The translations under genes and the position numbers were made by a program. The notes beneath the pieces were generated by a model. The model had not been told where the DNA came from. It ran no database searches and was given only the letters and a program-made list of their open reading frames with translations. A DNA stretch of 64,000 nucleotides from VAZQ01 sp963840535 (GTDB lineage Bacteria > Pseudomonadota > Alphaproteobacteria > Rhizobiales > Xanthobacteraceae), in the NCBI GenBank assembly GCA_963840535.1, contig CAWIZJ010000044.1, positions 1 through 64,000 on the forward strand, read 5' to 3'. Shown one piece after another: positions 55,833 through 64,000 of the stretch; within the stretch, counting starts at the first letter, position 1, and each line of letters opens with the position of its first letter.

Positions 55833-56691
55833 TCACCACACCAGGAGGCCCCGTCCCGGGGTTTCGAAGCCGCCGCGCGCGAGACCGATCACCGCCGCCA
55901 CCGCGCTTGCGCTCGCGAAGCCGTCGAGCCGGTCCATCAGGCCCCCATGGCCGGGGATGAGATGGCTTGAATCTTTCGCGCCGAACTTGCGCTTAACGAA
56001 GGATTCGAAGAGGTCACCAGATTGCGCAAAAAACGACAGCACAATCGCAAGAGCGACGACCGAGAACAAGCTCGTCGCAATGCTCGACTCGACAACGACG
56101 ATTGCCGCGACAGTCGCCGCCAGCGTTCCGCCGATCGCTCCCGCCCACGTCTTCTTCGGACTCACCTTCGGCATGAGTTTGCGACCACCGATCGCGCGGC
56201 CCGCGAAATAGCCAACGATGTCGGTGGCCCACACGACCACGAACAGGAACATAACCGCCAGGAAGCCATCCCAATTGTCGGAGCGAAGGACGACCGGCGC
56301 AATCCCGATCGAACCGGCATAAGGGATGCCGCCGGCGACCCAGATTCGTCGTGCGGCAGGCGAGAGCGCCGCGGCAGCGAGCATCCCCATTGCCAGGACG
56401 CCGACTGCTGCCAGCACATACCCGCCGGCCACCAGCGCAATCGCGAGAGCAGTCGAGACCGCTCCAGTCACGAGCACCGGACCCCGATCGAAAGGCGCAA
56501 TCAGGGTGGTCCATTCCCACAACACGAGCAAGGCGGCGACCGCCCAGAATCCGGCAAAAAGCCAACCACCGGCATATGCTACCCCGACAGCAATCGGTAC
56601 CAGCACGAGTGCCGAGCAAATGCGCAGCGCAAGTTCGCTGCCGCGAGGCCGGAAGGAAGCGCGAGGAATCTGCAGGGTCCGAGCCCGCCAC
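55833..56691 (-). CDS. cdsA: Phosphatidate cytidylyltransferase, probable frame break near the start
   Basis: CdsA makes CDP-diacylglycerol, the precursor of all phospholipids. It is a multi-helix membrane protein with the family signature near the C-terminus: KLMPKVSPKKTWAGAIGG and SQSGDLFES-type SGDLFESFVKRKFGAKDSSH then PGHGGLMDRLDG. A GTG at 56691, just after the uppS stop, opens MAGSDPADSSR. The main frame (ASFRPRGSELALRICSALVL) is joined only by a one-base shift near 56658. Without that shift the first usable start would be a GTG at 56606, cutting off part of the first helix. Confidence 0.92.
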
Positions 56692-56694
56692 GGA

Positions 56695-57453
56695 TTACGA
56701 TCCGGTGCGCGCGATCAAGCCGCCGAAACGGCGCTCGCGCCTGCGGAACTCGGTGATCGCGCTTTCGAGCGCAACGCGATCGAAATCCGGCCAGTAGATC
56801 GGCATGAAAACCAGTTCGCTATAGGCTGCCTGCCACAGCAGGAAGTTCGAGAGCCGCTGCTCGCCGCTGGTGCGAATGATCAGGTCCGGATCGGGCAAAT
56901 CCGGCGCATCGAGGTAACTGGCAAGCTTGGCGGCCGTCACCGCACCCACTGCCAAGTCTCCCGCCGCTACCGCTGCCGCCATGCGCTGGGCGGCTCGCGC
57001 TATTTCCTGGCGCGCGCCATAGTTGAATGCAACGACGAGGACCAGACGCTTGTTTTCCTTCGTCAGTTCCTCGGCTTCATCGAGCAGCGGCCGGATATCA
57101 CCGTCGAGATTCTCACGTTCGCCGATCACCCGCACGCGCACGCCATTGCGGTGGAGATCTGCGAGATCATGACGAATGAAGCGACGCAGCAGCGCCATCA
57201 ACTCGCGGATTTCCGACGGCGGCCGCGACCAGTTCTCGGCACTGAAAGAGAAAATCGTCAAGTATGCGATACCGAGATCCCCGGCAGCACGTACGGTGCG
57301 GCGCAATGCCTCCACTCCGCGCCGGTGACCTTCCACACGCGGCAGGCCGCGCGCCGCTGCCCATCGGCCGTTACCATCCATGATGATCGCAACGTGCCGC
57401 GGCACGGCAATATTGCCGATCTGGGCGGTGCGCAGCGATTCGTTCTTGGTCAT
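56695..57453 (-). CDS. uppS: Isoprenyl transferase (undecaprenyl diphosphate synthase)
   Basis: UppS elongates farnesyl diphosphate with eight isopentenyl units to the C55 lipid carrier used for peptidoglycan and LPS. 252 residues: HVAIIMDGNGRWA (catalytic Asp26), RGLPRVEGHRRGVEAL, LTIFSFSAENWSRP, VVAFNYGARQEI, DPDLIIRTSGEQRLSNFLLWQ and YSELVFMPIYWPDF. The start MTKNESLRT at 57453 is preferred over one 60 bases upstream that would overlap the frr region. It lies between frr and cdsA. Confidence 0.96.
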   Translation of the reverse strand: MTKNESLRTAQIGNIAVPRHVAIIMDGNGRWAAARGLPRVEGHRRGVEALRRTVRAAGDLGIAYLTIFSFSAENWSRPPSEIRELMALLRRFIRHDLADLHRNGVRVRVIGERENLDGDIRPLLDEAEELTKENKRLVLVVAFNYGARQEIARAAQRMAAAVAAGDLAVGAVTAAKLASYLDAPDLPDPDLIIRTSGEQRLSNFLLWQAAYSELVFMPIYWPDFDRVALESAITEFRRRERRFGGLIARTGS

Positions 57454-57466
57454 TCCGTCTCGGGCC

Positions 57467-58030
57467 TCAGACTGTAAGGATTTCCTTTTCCTTGGTGGCG
57501 AGCATTCTATCAACCTCGGCGATCAATTCGTCAGTCGCTTTCTGCACCTGATCGGCTGAGCGCTTGCCGTCGTCCTCGCTGATCTTGTGATCTTTTTCGA
57601 GCTTCTTGAGCACATCAAGCCCGTCGCGTCGCACGTGGCGGACGGCAACGCGCGCCGCCTCGGCATATTTGTGAGCGACCTTGACCAACTCTTTGCGCCG
57701 TTCCTCATTGAGCTCCGGAATACGCAGCCGGAGCACCTGACCTTCCGTCGAGGGCGTGAGCCCGAGACTGGACGCAGCAATGGCCTTTTCCACTGCATGT
57801 ACCATTGATCGGTCCCAAACCTGCACCGAAATCAGGCGAGGCTCGGGCACACTCACGGTGGCGACCTGATTGAGCGGCATATGTGTGCCATAAGCCTCGA
57901 CGTGCACCGGCTCCAGCAGGCCTGCGGATGCCCGGCCGGTGCGCAGGCCACCCAGCTCCTGCCTCAGCAATTGGATTGCGCCCTGCATTCGGCGCTTGAG
58001 CTCGCTGATGTCATGTGTCGGGTTTGCCAT
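57467..58030 (-). CDS. frr: Ribosome recycling factor
   Basis: Frr splits post-termination ribosomes together with EF-G. 187 residues, intact: SELKRRMQGAIQLLRQELGGLRTGRAS, LEPVHVEAYGTHMPLNQVATVSVPEPR (in parts), VEKAIAASSLGLTPSTEGQVLRLRIPELNEERRKELVK (in parts), then the long helical arm VAVRHVRRDGLD and KLEKDHKISEDD. It follows pyrH by about 70 bases and precedes uppS by 13. Confidence 0.97.
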   Translation of the reverse strand: MANPTHDISELKRRMQGAIQLLRQELGGLRTGRASAGLLEPVHVEAYGTHMPLNQVATVSVPEPRLISVQVWDRSMVHAVEKAIAASSLGLTPSTEGQVLRLRIPELNEERRKELVKVAHKYAEAARVAVRHVRRDGLDVLKKLEKDHKISEDDGKRSADQVQKATDELIAEVDRMLATKEKEILTV

Positions 58031-58100
58031 GGCTACCCCTCGAATGCGTGGATCGACCCTGCGGACGTTTCGGAGCGAGGCCGCGCATAAGCCCCTCCAT

Positions 58101-58817
58101 TCAATCGCTGACGATGGTGGAGCGTGCATTTCCGCGCAACACCGCGGCAATCGCGCCCTTTTCGCGGATCGAGAACACGATGATAGGCATACGATTTTCC
58201 CGGGCAAGCGCGAATGCGGTGGAATCCATAACCTTGAGGTTGCGCTCGATCGCCTCCTGGTGGGTCAGTCGCTCATATCGCCTGGCTTCCTTCTCCTTCT
58301 TCGGATCGGCGCTATAGACCCCATCGACATCGGTTGCCTTGAGCACGGCGTCGGCGCCGATCTCCGCGGCCCGCAGCACGGCGGTGGTATCAGTGGTGAA
58401 GAAGGGGTTGCCGGTGCCGGCGGCGAAAAGGACGATCCGCCCTTTCTCCAGATGGCGCAACGCACGCCGCCGCTCGTAGGTCTCGCAGACCTCAGGCATC
58501 GTCAGGGCCGACATGGTACGGGCGGCGACCCCCGCCTTCTCGATTGCGCACTCGAGTGCAAGCGCGTTCATGACCGTGGCGAGAATACCCATCATGTCGG
58601 CGGTCACCCGCGGAACGCCCTGTGCGGATACAGTCAAACCGCGGACCAGGTTGCCGCCTCCCACCACGGTTCCGATCGAGACTCCGAGTGCGTGGGTGGC
58701 TGCCAGATCGGCGGCAATCCGCTCGAGCGTAGGCTGGTGGATGCCGAAGCCGCCGTGCCCAATGAGAGCCTCGCCCGACACTTTCACCACCACGCGTCGG
58801 TAGACGGGCTGGGTCAT
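58101..58817 (-). CDS. pyrH: UMP kinase
   Basis: PyrH phosphorylates UMP to UDP, feeding CTP synthesis by PyrG. 238 residues, intact, of the amino-acid-kinase fold: RVVVKVSGEALIGHGGFGI, GTVVGGGNLVRGL, ADMMGILATVMNALALE, RIVLFAAGTGNPFFTTDTTAVLRAAEIGADAVLKATDVDGVY (in parts; landmark AAGTGNPFFTTDT) and IIVFSIREKGAI. It lies between tsf and frr. Confidence 0.97.
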   Translation of the reverse strand: MTQPVYRRVVVKVSGEALIGHGGFGIHQPTLERIAADLAATHALGVSIGTVVGGGNLVRGLTVSAQGVPRVTADMMGILATVMNALALECAIEKAGVAARTMSALTMPEVCETYERRRALRHLEKGRIVLFAAGTGNPFFTTDTTAVLRAAEIGADAVLKATDVDGVYSADPKKEKEARRYERLTHQEAIERNLKVMDSTAFALARENRMPIIVFSIREKGAIAAVLRGNARSTIVSD

Positions 58818-58893
58818 GCGGTCCCTGCGAGTTGCCGCGGCGTGCGGGCCGACGCGGTCTTTCGCACCGGCGAGATCGGATTACCGACGACGT

Positions 58894-59817
58894 TCAGTTG
58901 GGCTTGACGAGAGCAGCAACCTCACCGCCGAAATCACTGTCCGGCCGGTCGATGCCCTCGCCAAGCGCATATCGCACGAACCCAGTCACCTTGATCGGAG
59001 CGCCGACCTTGCCTTCGGCTTCCTTTACCGCCTGTCCGACGCTCTTGTCGGGCTCATGAATAAACGCCTGATCGAGCAGGCAGACTTCCTTGTAGAAGGT
59101 CTTGAGCCCCAATTCGACTATCTTTTCAATAATATTGGCAGGTTTTCCTTGCGTCCTGAACCTGTCCGCCAGCACCTCCTTCTCACGTCGGATCACATCT
59201 GGATCCAGGCCCGTGGAATCGATCGCCTGCGGATTGGAGGCGGCGATGTGCATTGCCATCATGCGACTGAAGCGCTTGAGCTCGTCGGCGTTCCCGCCCA
59301 ATTCCAGCGCGACCAGAACGCCTATCTTGCCGAGATCCGGGTCCACGGAGTTGTGCACGTAGCTACCAATGACCCCTTTCCCGAGCGACAAGGCCGACGC
59401 CCGCCGCAACGACATGTTCTCGCCGATCTTGGCAACAGTATCGGCGATGGCATCGGCAATAGTGATGGTGCCCACCTTTGCCGACTTGATTTTCTCGACA
59501 TCGGCGCCGAGGTCGAGGGCGGCGTTGGCGATCATCTTCACCAGGCCCTGGAACAGCTCGTTGCGGGCCACGAAGTCGGTCTCCGAATTGACCTCGACGA
59601 CAACCCCCTTCAGCCCGTCGACCCTGAGACCGATGAGGCCCTCGGCGGCGATGCGGCCGGCCTTCTTGGCGGCCTTGGCGAGGCCCTTCTTGCGCAACAG
59701 GTCGACAGCCTGCTCCATGTCGCCGCTGGTCTCCTGCAGCGCCGCCTTGCAATCCATCATGCCCGCGCCGGTCCGTTCGCGGAGCTCCTTCACCATTTGC
59801 GCGGAGATATTGGCCAT
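58894..59817 (-). CDS. tsf: Elongation factor Ts
   Basis: Tsf exchanges GDP on EF-Tu. 307 residues, intact: ISAQMVKELRERTGAGMMDCKAAL (UBA-like domain), then KAGRIAAEGLIG, the core motif VNSETDFVARNELF, MAMHIAASNPQAI and the C-terminal AQGKPANIIEKIVELGL-like stretch (here TQGKPANIIEKIVELGL). It follows rpsB by about 110 bases and is probably co-transcribed with it. Confidence 0.97.
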   Translation of the reverse strand: MANISAQMVKELRERTGAGMMDCKAALQETSGDMEQAVDLLRKKGLAKAAKKAGRIAAEGLIGLRVDGLKGVVVEVNSETDFVARNELFQGLVKMIANAALDLGADVEKIKSAKVGTITIADAIADTVAKIGENMSLRRASALSLGKGVIGSYVHNSVDPDLGKIGVLVALELGGNADELKRFSRMMAMHIAASNPQAIDSTGLDPDVIRREKEVLADRFRTQGKPANIIEKIVELGLKTFYKEVCLLDQAFIHEPDKSVGQAVKEAEGKVGAPIKVTGFVRYALGEGIDRPDSDFGGEVAALVKPN

Positions 59818-59925
59818 GTTCGATACCCTCCCGGCGGACTTATCGGCGAGGGACCGCCAGCCACCGTTCTAAGTCCACCCGGCGGTGCGAATTGCCGAGC
59901 GAATGCTGGACCACGACGCGCCACG

Positions 59926-60918
59926 CTACTCTGCGCTCAGTTGCTTGGCCTGCGCGATCCAGCCTTCCATGCGCCCGGGGAGCCCGACTTCCTCGCCAAT
60001 CGCATGCGCCGCCTCACCTCCGAGCCCAGCCAATTGCCAATAGTGGAAGATACCAAGGTCGTTCAGTTTTTTCTCGATTGCCGGCGACATGTGATTGAGC
60101 TTCTTGAGATCGTCTGCGACCCCACGCGGTCCAGACAGGACCTCGTAGCCGGGTCCATCGACCACAGCTGGCAGCACTTCGGTCGCCGGCTCGTCCGCGG
60201 CACCGGTATCGATGCCGAGATCACCCTGTGCGCGGGAAATTCCGTCGATCGCGGCTTTGGCCACCAAGTCGCAATAGAGACTGATGGCACGGCTCGCATC
60301 GTCGTTGCCGGGGACCACAAAGGTGATTCCGTCGGGATCGCAGTTGGTGTCAACCACGGCCGCCACTGGCAGCCCGAGGCGTCGCGCCTCCTTGATGGCG
60401 ATATCTTCCTTGTTGGTATCGATCACAAACAGCAGGTCGGGCAGACCACCCATGTCCTTGATACCGCCTAGAGAGCGGTCGAGCTTGTCACGTTCGCGCT
60501 GTAGCGTGAGCCGCTCCTTCTTCGTGTAGCCCTGGGATTCGCCGGAGGCGAGCATCTCGTCGAGCTTGCGCAGACGCGCGATGGATTGTGAGATCGTCTT
60601 CCAGTTAGTCAGCGTACCGCCGAGCCAGCGCGAGTTGACGTAGTATTGCGCACTCTTCTTGGCCGCGTTGGCAATGGCTTCCTGTGCCTGTCGTTTGGTG
60701 CCGACAAACAGGATACGCCCACCGTTCGCAACCGTATCGCTCACGGCTTGCAGCGCGCGATGCAGCATCGGTACGGATTGGGCGAGGTCGATGATATGGA
60801 TGTTGTTGCGGGCACCGAAGATGTATTCCGACATCTTCGGATTCCAACGGTGGGCCTGATGCCCGAAGTGAACGCCAGCCTCCAAGAGCTGGCGCATGGA
60901 GAATTCGGGGAGCGACAT
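59926..60918 (-). CDS. rpsB: 30S ribosomal protein S2
   Basis: 330 residues, intact. The S2 core shows FSMRQLLEAGVHFGHQAHRWNPKMSEYIFG (in parts), NNIHIIDLAQSV, GTKRQAQEAI, NSRWLGGTLTNWKTI, GGLPDLLFVIDTNKEDIAIKEA (in parts), PVAAVVDTNCDPDGI and PGNDDASRAISLYC. The roughly 90-residue C-terminal extension (from ADEPATEVLP, with a helix-hairpin-like KKLNDLGIFHYWQLAGLG) is typical of rhizobial S2 and absent from E. coli. It is preceded by a leader of about 100 bases and a good promoter. Confidence 0.97.
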   Translation of the reverse strand: MSLPEFSMRQLLEAGVHFGHQAHRWNPKMSEYIFGARNNIHIIDLAQSVPMLHRALQAVSDTVANGGRILFVGTKRQAQEAIANAAKKSAQYYVNSRWLGGTLTNWKTISQSIARLRKLDEMLASGESQGYTKKERLTLQRERDKLDRSLGGIKDMGGLPDLLFVIDTNKEDIAIKEARRLGLPVAAVVDTNCDPDGITFVVPGNDDASRAISLYCDLVAKAAIDGISRAQGDLGIDTGAADEPATEVLPAVVDGPGYEVLSGPRGVADDLKKLNHMSPAIEKKLNDLGIFHYWQLAGLGGEAAHAIGEEVGLPGRMEGWIAQAKQLSAE

Positions 60919-61024
60919 GTCGTGTTCTCCGGTTGAACCGCCGCGAACCCGTGAGCTCTCCTCCTCTGCGGTCGGAAAGCCACCGGACGGCCGTGAGGCC
61001 AAGGTCCGCGTGTGAGATGCCGCG

Positions 61025-61053
61025 CTTATATAGGGACGTAACAGCCGATGCAA
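61025..61053 (-). promoter_or_regulatory. Promoter of rpsB-tsf
   Basis: On the minus strand TTGCAT and TATAAG are exactly 17 bases apart. The -10 end is about 107 bases ahead of the rpsB ATG, leaving a GC-rich leader of about 100 bases in which S2 autoregulation could act. Confidence 0.6.
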
Positions 61054-61076
61054 GGATCGCGGGTGCGCTGCCCCGC

Positions 61077-62113
61077 TCAATCCAGCTTGATATTCAGGCG
61101 CTTGATCAGGGGTGCCCAGGTCGCGCCGGTCTTGCGCATGATCGCCCTCGCTTCCTCCAGGGTGATCGCGGTCGGATCGAAGCCGATAGCGCCGAAACGC
61201 TCCTTCAGCGAAGGATCCCCGACGATCTTGTTGAGTTCCGCGTTGAGCTCGGACATCAGTTCCTTGGGCGTGGCGGCCGGAGCATACAGCATGAAGTGGA
61301 CGCCGGAATCGAGCCCCGCCATTCCCTGCTCGTCGGTGGTCGGCACCTCGGGGAGAAGGGCCGAGCGACGCCCCTGAACGACCGCCAATGCCCTGAGTTG
61401 ACCGGTCCGCACGAATTGGATCATGGAGCCGGCCGCAAAACTGCCGAAGTCGACACGGCCGGCCACTAGATCCGTGGAAGCCTGGGCGCCGCCCTTGTAG
61501 ACGACGTGCACGAATTTGGCACCGGTACGCTGCGCCATCTCCTCTACCGCCAGGTGCTGCAGAAGCCCGTACCCAGCCGTGCTGTAATTGAGGCCATCGG
61601 GCCGCTGCCGGCTCAATTGCACCAGACCCTCGAGGTCCCCCACCGGCACTGTATTGGGGGCGACCACCAGGGTGGGGGTGATCCCGATCCCGCCCACGGG
61701 CGCCAAATCCCTGATCGGATCATAGGCGAGCTTGCTGAAGCTCGAGGGGAAGGTTGCCATCACGGCGGCGTTGACCAGCAAGGTGCAGCCGTCGGGTTTG
61801 GCGTTGACGACAGCGACCGTTCCGATATTGCCGGTGGCGCCGGGCCGATTTTCGACGACGAAGCTCTTTTTGGTGAGGACGCCTCAAACCGCTCGGAGAT
61901 GAGGCGACCCGCCACGTCGGCGGCGCCGCCCGCCGGATAGGGCACGATCACCGTCGCGCGCGGGCACTCGTAGGCGGCGGCGAAAGAGGATGTCGCGAGG
62001 AGGACCGCCAAGGACGGCAGTACACGAAATCGTGGCCCGCCCTTCCCTCGAGCCACTCGATTGCGGCCAATCTCTGCCGCCTGGGGCGCCATGTCGAGCC
62101 ATGCGGTCGTCAT
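61077..62113 (-). CDS. Tripartite tricarboxylate transporter solute-binding protein (TctC/Bug family), one frame break
   Basis: A periplasmic binding protein of about 345 residues with a signal-type hydrophobic stretch (VLPSLAVLLATSSFAAAYE, about 30-48). The Bug-family pattern follows: ATVIVPYPAGGAADVAGRLISE, then AAVMATFPSSFSKLAYDPIRDLAPVG (in parts), TLVVAPNTVPV, LNYSTAGYGLLQHLAVEEM, VVYKGGAQASTDLVAGRVDF, LPEVPTTDEQGM and WAPLIKRLNIKLD at the end. The frame breaks near 61870. No membrane subunits (TctA/TctB) are adjacent, so it is an orphan receptor; the ligand, probably a carboxylate, is unknown. Confidence 0.88.
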
Positions 62114-62149
62114 CGCTCCCTCCTTAGCAGGCACCCAGGTCACCGTTCG

Positions 62150-64000
62150 CTAGACGGTCTGCACCTCGATCACACCCGGTACCGCCTTGATAGCACCTGC
62201 AATCTGCGGCGAGACCTTGAAGCGGCCGGGAATCTTCACCTCGACCTCGGTGCCCTCAGCCAAGATCAGGACCAGGGTAATATCGCCGTTGTCGCCGGCC
62301 GAACGGGCGGCGGCCGAAACCTCGAGCCGTTTGGCCAAGCTTTCGATGGGCCTTTCGTCGCGAAGGAAGATGCGCAGCCCCTTCGCAAGCTTGGCTGCTG
62401 CCTGATCGAGGGGCTCAACCATTTGGATGCGGGCACGCACGTCGTCGCTCTGTATCTCGGCGGATAGCGTCAGCAGGACTGCCGCGCCGGGCTCCAGCAG
62501 ATCGCGAAACTGTGCCAACCCCTCGGAGAATAGCACCGCCTCGTAATGTCCGGTCGGGTCCGAAAGCCCGATGATGCCCATCTTGCTTCCGGCGCGCGTT
62601 CGGCGCTCGGTGCGCGCCACCACCGTGCCGGCGACTCGTCCTGCGCTCGCGCCGGAGCGCACCGCGCGCGCAAACTCGGTCCAGGGCTGCACCCGCATGC
62701 GCTTGAGAGTGGCAGCATAATCGTCGAGCGGATGACCGGTGAGGAAAAAGCCCACGGCATCGAACTCTCGCTGCAGTCGCTCTGCTGGCGGCCATGGCGC
62801 GATGGTCGGCAACCGGATCGCTTCGTACGCCTCCGGCCCGCCGAAGGCGAATTGCAGCGCACCGCTTTCCGCGGCGTCGTGCTCGCGTTGCGCGGATGCA
62901 AGGATCGCATCCACGGCGGCGAATACACGAGCGCGATCGCTTTCGAGGTCGTCGAAAGCCCCCGAAGCGGCAAGGCTCTCCAGCACGCGCTTGTTCATGG
63001 CATGCGGATTGATGCGGCGGGCGAAATCGGAGAGGTCCGCGAACGGTCGCGTCCCGCGCGCCTCGACGATCGCCTCCACGGCCTGCCGGCCGACCCCTTT
63101 GAGAGCGGCGAGCGCATAGTGAATGGTATTGCCCTCGACCTCGAACGCCACGCCGGAGCGATTGATGGACGGCGGTTCGACCTTGACGCCGAGCCGTTGC
63201 GCTTCGGCGCGGAACTCCGAGAGCTTGTCGGTATTGCCCAGATCGAGAGTCATGGAAGCCGCCAGGAACTCGACTGGATAGTTGGCCTTCATATAGGCGG
63301 TCTGATAGGCGACGAGGGCATAGGCAGCAGCGTGGCTCTTGTTGAAGCCGTAGTCGGCGAAGCGCTCGAGCAACTCGAAGATGGTCTCCGCCTGCGCTCG
63401 ATCGATATCGCGCTCGACGCAACCGGACACGAAGCGAGTGCGTTGCTGTTGCATCTCACTGCGAATCTTCTTGCCCATAGCGCGCCGCAACAGGTCGGCT
63501 TCTCCGAGCGAGTAGCCGGCCAGAATCTGCGCGGCCTGCATCACCTGCTCCTGATAGACGATGACGCCGAACGTCTCACGCAGCACCGGCTCGAGCTTGG
63601 GATGAATGTAATTGGGCTCCTCCATGCGGTGCTTGCGGGCGCAATAGGTCGGAATATTCGCCATCGGTCCCGGTCGGTAGAGCGCGACCAGCGCGATGAT
63701 GTCCTCAAATCGGTCCGGTCGCATGTCGAGCAGAGCACGTCGCATGCCCTGGCTTTCCAACTGGAAGATGCCTACCGCCTCGGCGCGCGCCAGCATGGCA
63801 TATGTTGAAACGTCGTCGAGGGGAACCGCCGCGATGTCGACCTCGATGCCGCGTCTGCGTACCAGCGCGACCGCGGTCTGCAGTACCGTGAGGGTCTTGA
63901 GGCCCAGAAAGTCGAATTTCACCAGGCCCGCCTGCTCGACCCACTTCATGTTGAACTGGGTCACCGGCATGTTGGACTTGGGATCACGATAGAGCGGCAC
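62150..64000 (-). CDS. dnaE: DNA polymerase III subunit alpha, C-terminal part (runs off the window)
   Basis: The replicative polymerase catalytic subunit; 616 residues of the C-terminal half are present and the gene continues past the right edge. Visible are the palm end VKFDFLGLKTLTVL, VGIFQLESQGMR, ALYRPGPMANIP, GVIVYQEQVMQAAQILAGYSLGEADLLRRAMGKK (in parts), YGFNKSHAAAYALVAYQTAY, the helix-hairpin-helix YALAALKGVGRQAVEAI and the OB fold VAGTVVARTERRTRAGSKMG, then a small C-terminal domain ending GVIEVQTV. The frame is intact throughout. Confidence 0.96.
   Translation of the reverse strand: MPLYRDPKSNMPVTQFNMKWVEQAGLVKFDFLGLKTLTVLQTAVALVRRRGIEVDIAAVPLDDVSTYAMLARAEAVGIFQLESQGMRRALLDMRPDRFEDIIALVALYRPGPMANIPTYCARKHRMEEPNYIHPKLEPVLRETFGVIVYQEQVMQAAQILAGYSLGEADLLRRAMGKKIRSEMQQQRTRFVSGCVERDIDRAQAETIFELLERFADYGFNKSHAAAYALVAYQTAYMKANYPVEFLAASMTLDLGNTDKLSEFRAEAQRLGVKVEPPSINRSGVAFEVEGNTIHYALAALKGVGRQAVEAIVEARGTRPFADLSDFARRINPHAMNKRVLESLAASGAFDDLESDRARVFAAVDAILASAQREHDAAESGALQFAFGGPEAYEAIRLPTIAPWPPAERLQREFDAVGFFLTGHPLDDYAATLKRMRVQPWTEFARAVRSGASAGRVAGTVVARTERRTRAGSKMGIIGLSDPTGHYEAVLFSEGLAQFRDLLEPGAAVLLTLSAEIQSDDVRARIQMVEPLDQAAAKLAKGLRIFLRDERPIESLAKRLEVSAAARSAGDNGDITLVLILAEGTEVEVKIPGRFKVSPQIAGAIKAVPGVIEVQTV

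Noticed and set aside
1..64000. CRISPR arrays, tRNA and rRNA genes
   Set aside because: No regularly spaced direct repeats, no cloverleaf with TTCGAATC-type T-loop outside genes, and no rRNA-like conserved stretches were seen by eye. A dedicated tRNA scan was not possible.

Overview
The window is 64 kb of GC-rich, gene-dense DNA. It has the housekeeping gene order of a Hyphomicrobiales (Rhizobiales) alphaproteobacterium, close to the Bradyrhizobium/Rhodopseudomonas/Xanthobacteraceae side. Supporting this are the run trpG-trpD-trpC-moaC-moeA-lexA-comEC-gltX-gltA followed by lpxB-lpxI-lpxA-fabZ-lpxD-bamA-rseP-dxr-cdsA-uppS-frr-pyrH-tsf-rpsB, the long rhizobial-type ribosomal protein S2, and an alphaproteobacterial LexA box (GAAC-N7-GAAC) before lexA. 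I saw no tRNA, rRNA, CRISPR array or intact insertion sequence. The genus is an inference from gene order only.

Layout. 1-1100: a large imperfect inverted repeat built on the 5' end of one gene, most likely a fold-back read artefact. 1112-4303: enolase, QueF, and a coupled SCP2-like protein and alpha/beta hydrolase. 4310-7345: thiamine operon thiO-thiS-thiG-thiE behind a TPP riboswitch. 7685-14684: MFS transporter, kdsA, guanine deaminase, a VOC protein, a NIPSNAP protein, pyrG, secG. 14756-20895: YtcJ-type amidohydrolase, tpiA, a PpiD-like foldase, trpE. 21013-30406: accessory block with a zinc-metallopeptidase/ATP-grasp pair, a charged coiled-coil protein, an LLM monooxygenase and a VapBC module between two direct repeats, two hydrolases, and a Rieske protein with a large uncharacterised helical domain. 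30537-34727: trpG, trpD, trpC, moaC, moeA. 34728-37600: an accessory insertion with a truncated serine recombinase and an HTH protein. 37607-46153: lexA with its operators, a GFA protein, comEC, glnS and gltX back to back, gltA. 46189-60918: lipid A, outer-membrane assembly, isoprenoid and translation genes, all on the minus strand. 61077-64000: a solute-binding protein and the C-terminal half of dnaE.

How the genes work together. The lpxA/fabZ/lpxD/lpxI/lpxB, bamA, rseP, dxr, uppS and cdsA run builds and polices the envelope: lipid A, OMP assembly, site-2 proteolysis, polyprenyl carrier and phospholipid precursor. kdsA adds the Kdo precursor. pyrH, frr, tsf and rpsB form the usual translation cluster beside it. 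The trp genes are split into trpE and trpGDC with accessory genes between them. The thi operon makes the thiazole half of thiamine and couples it, under TPP control.

Data quality matters for every coding call. At least 25 single-base frame breaks fall inside genes that should be essential (eno, kdsA, lpxA, lpxD, bamA, rseP, cdsA) as well as others. Together with the fold-back at the left edge, this points to uncorrected long-read assembly errors rather than pseudogenes. Frame-broken genes are therefore annotated over their full reconstructed span, with the approximate break positions given.
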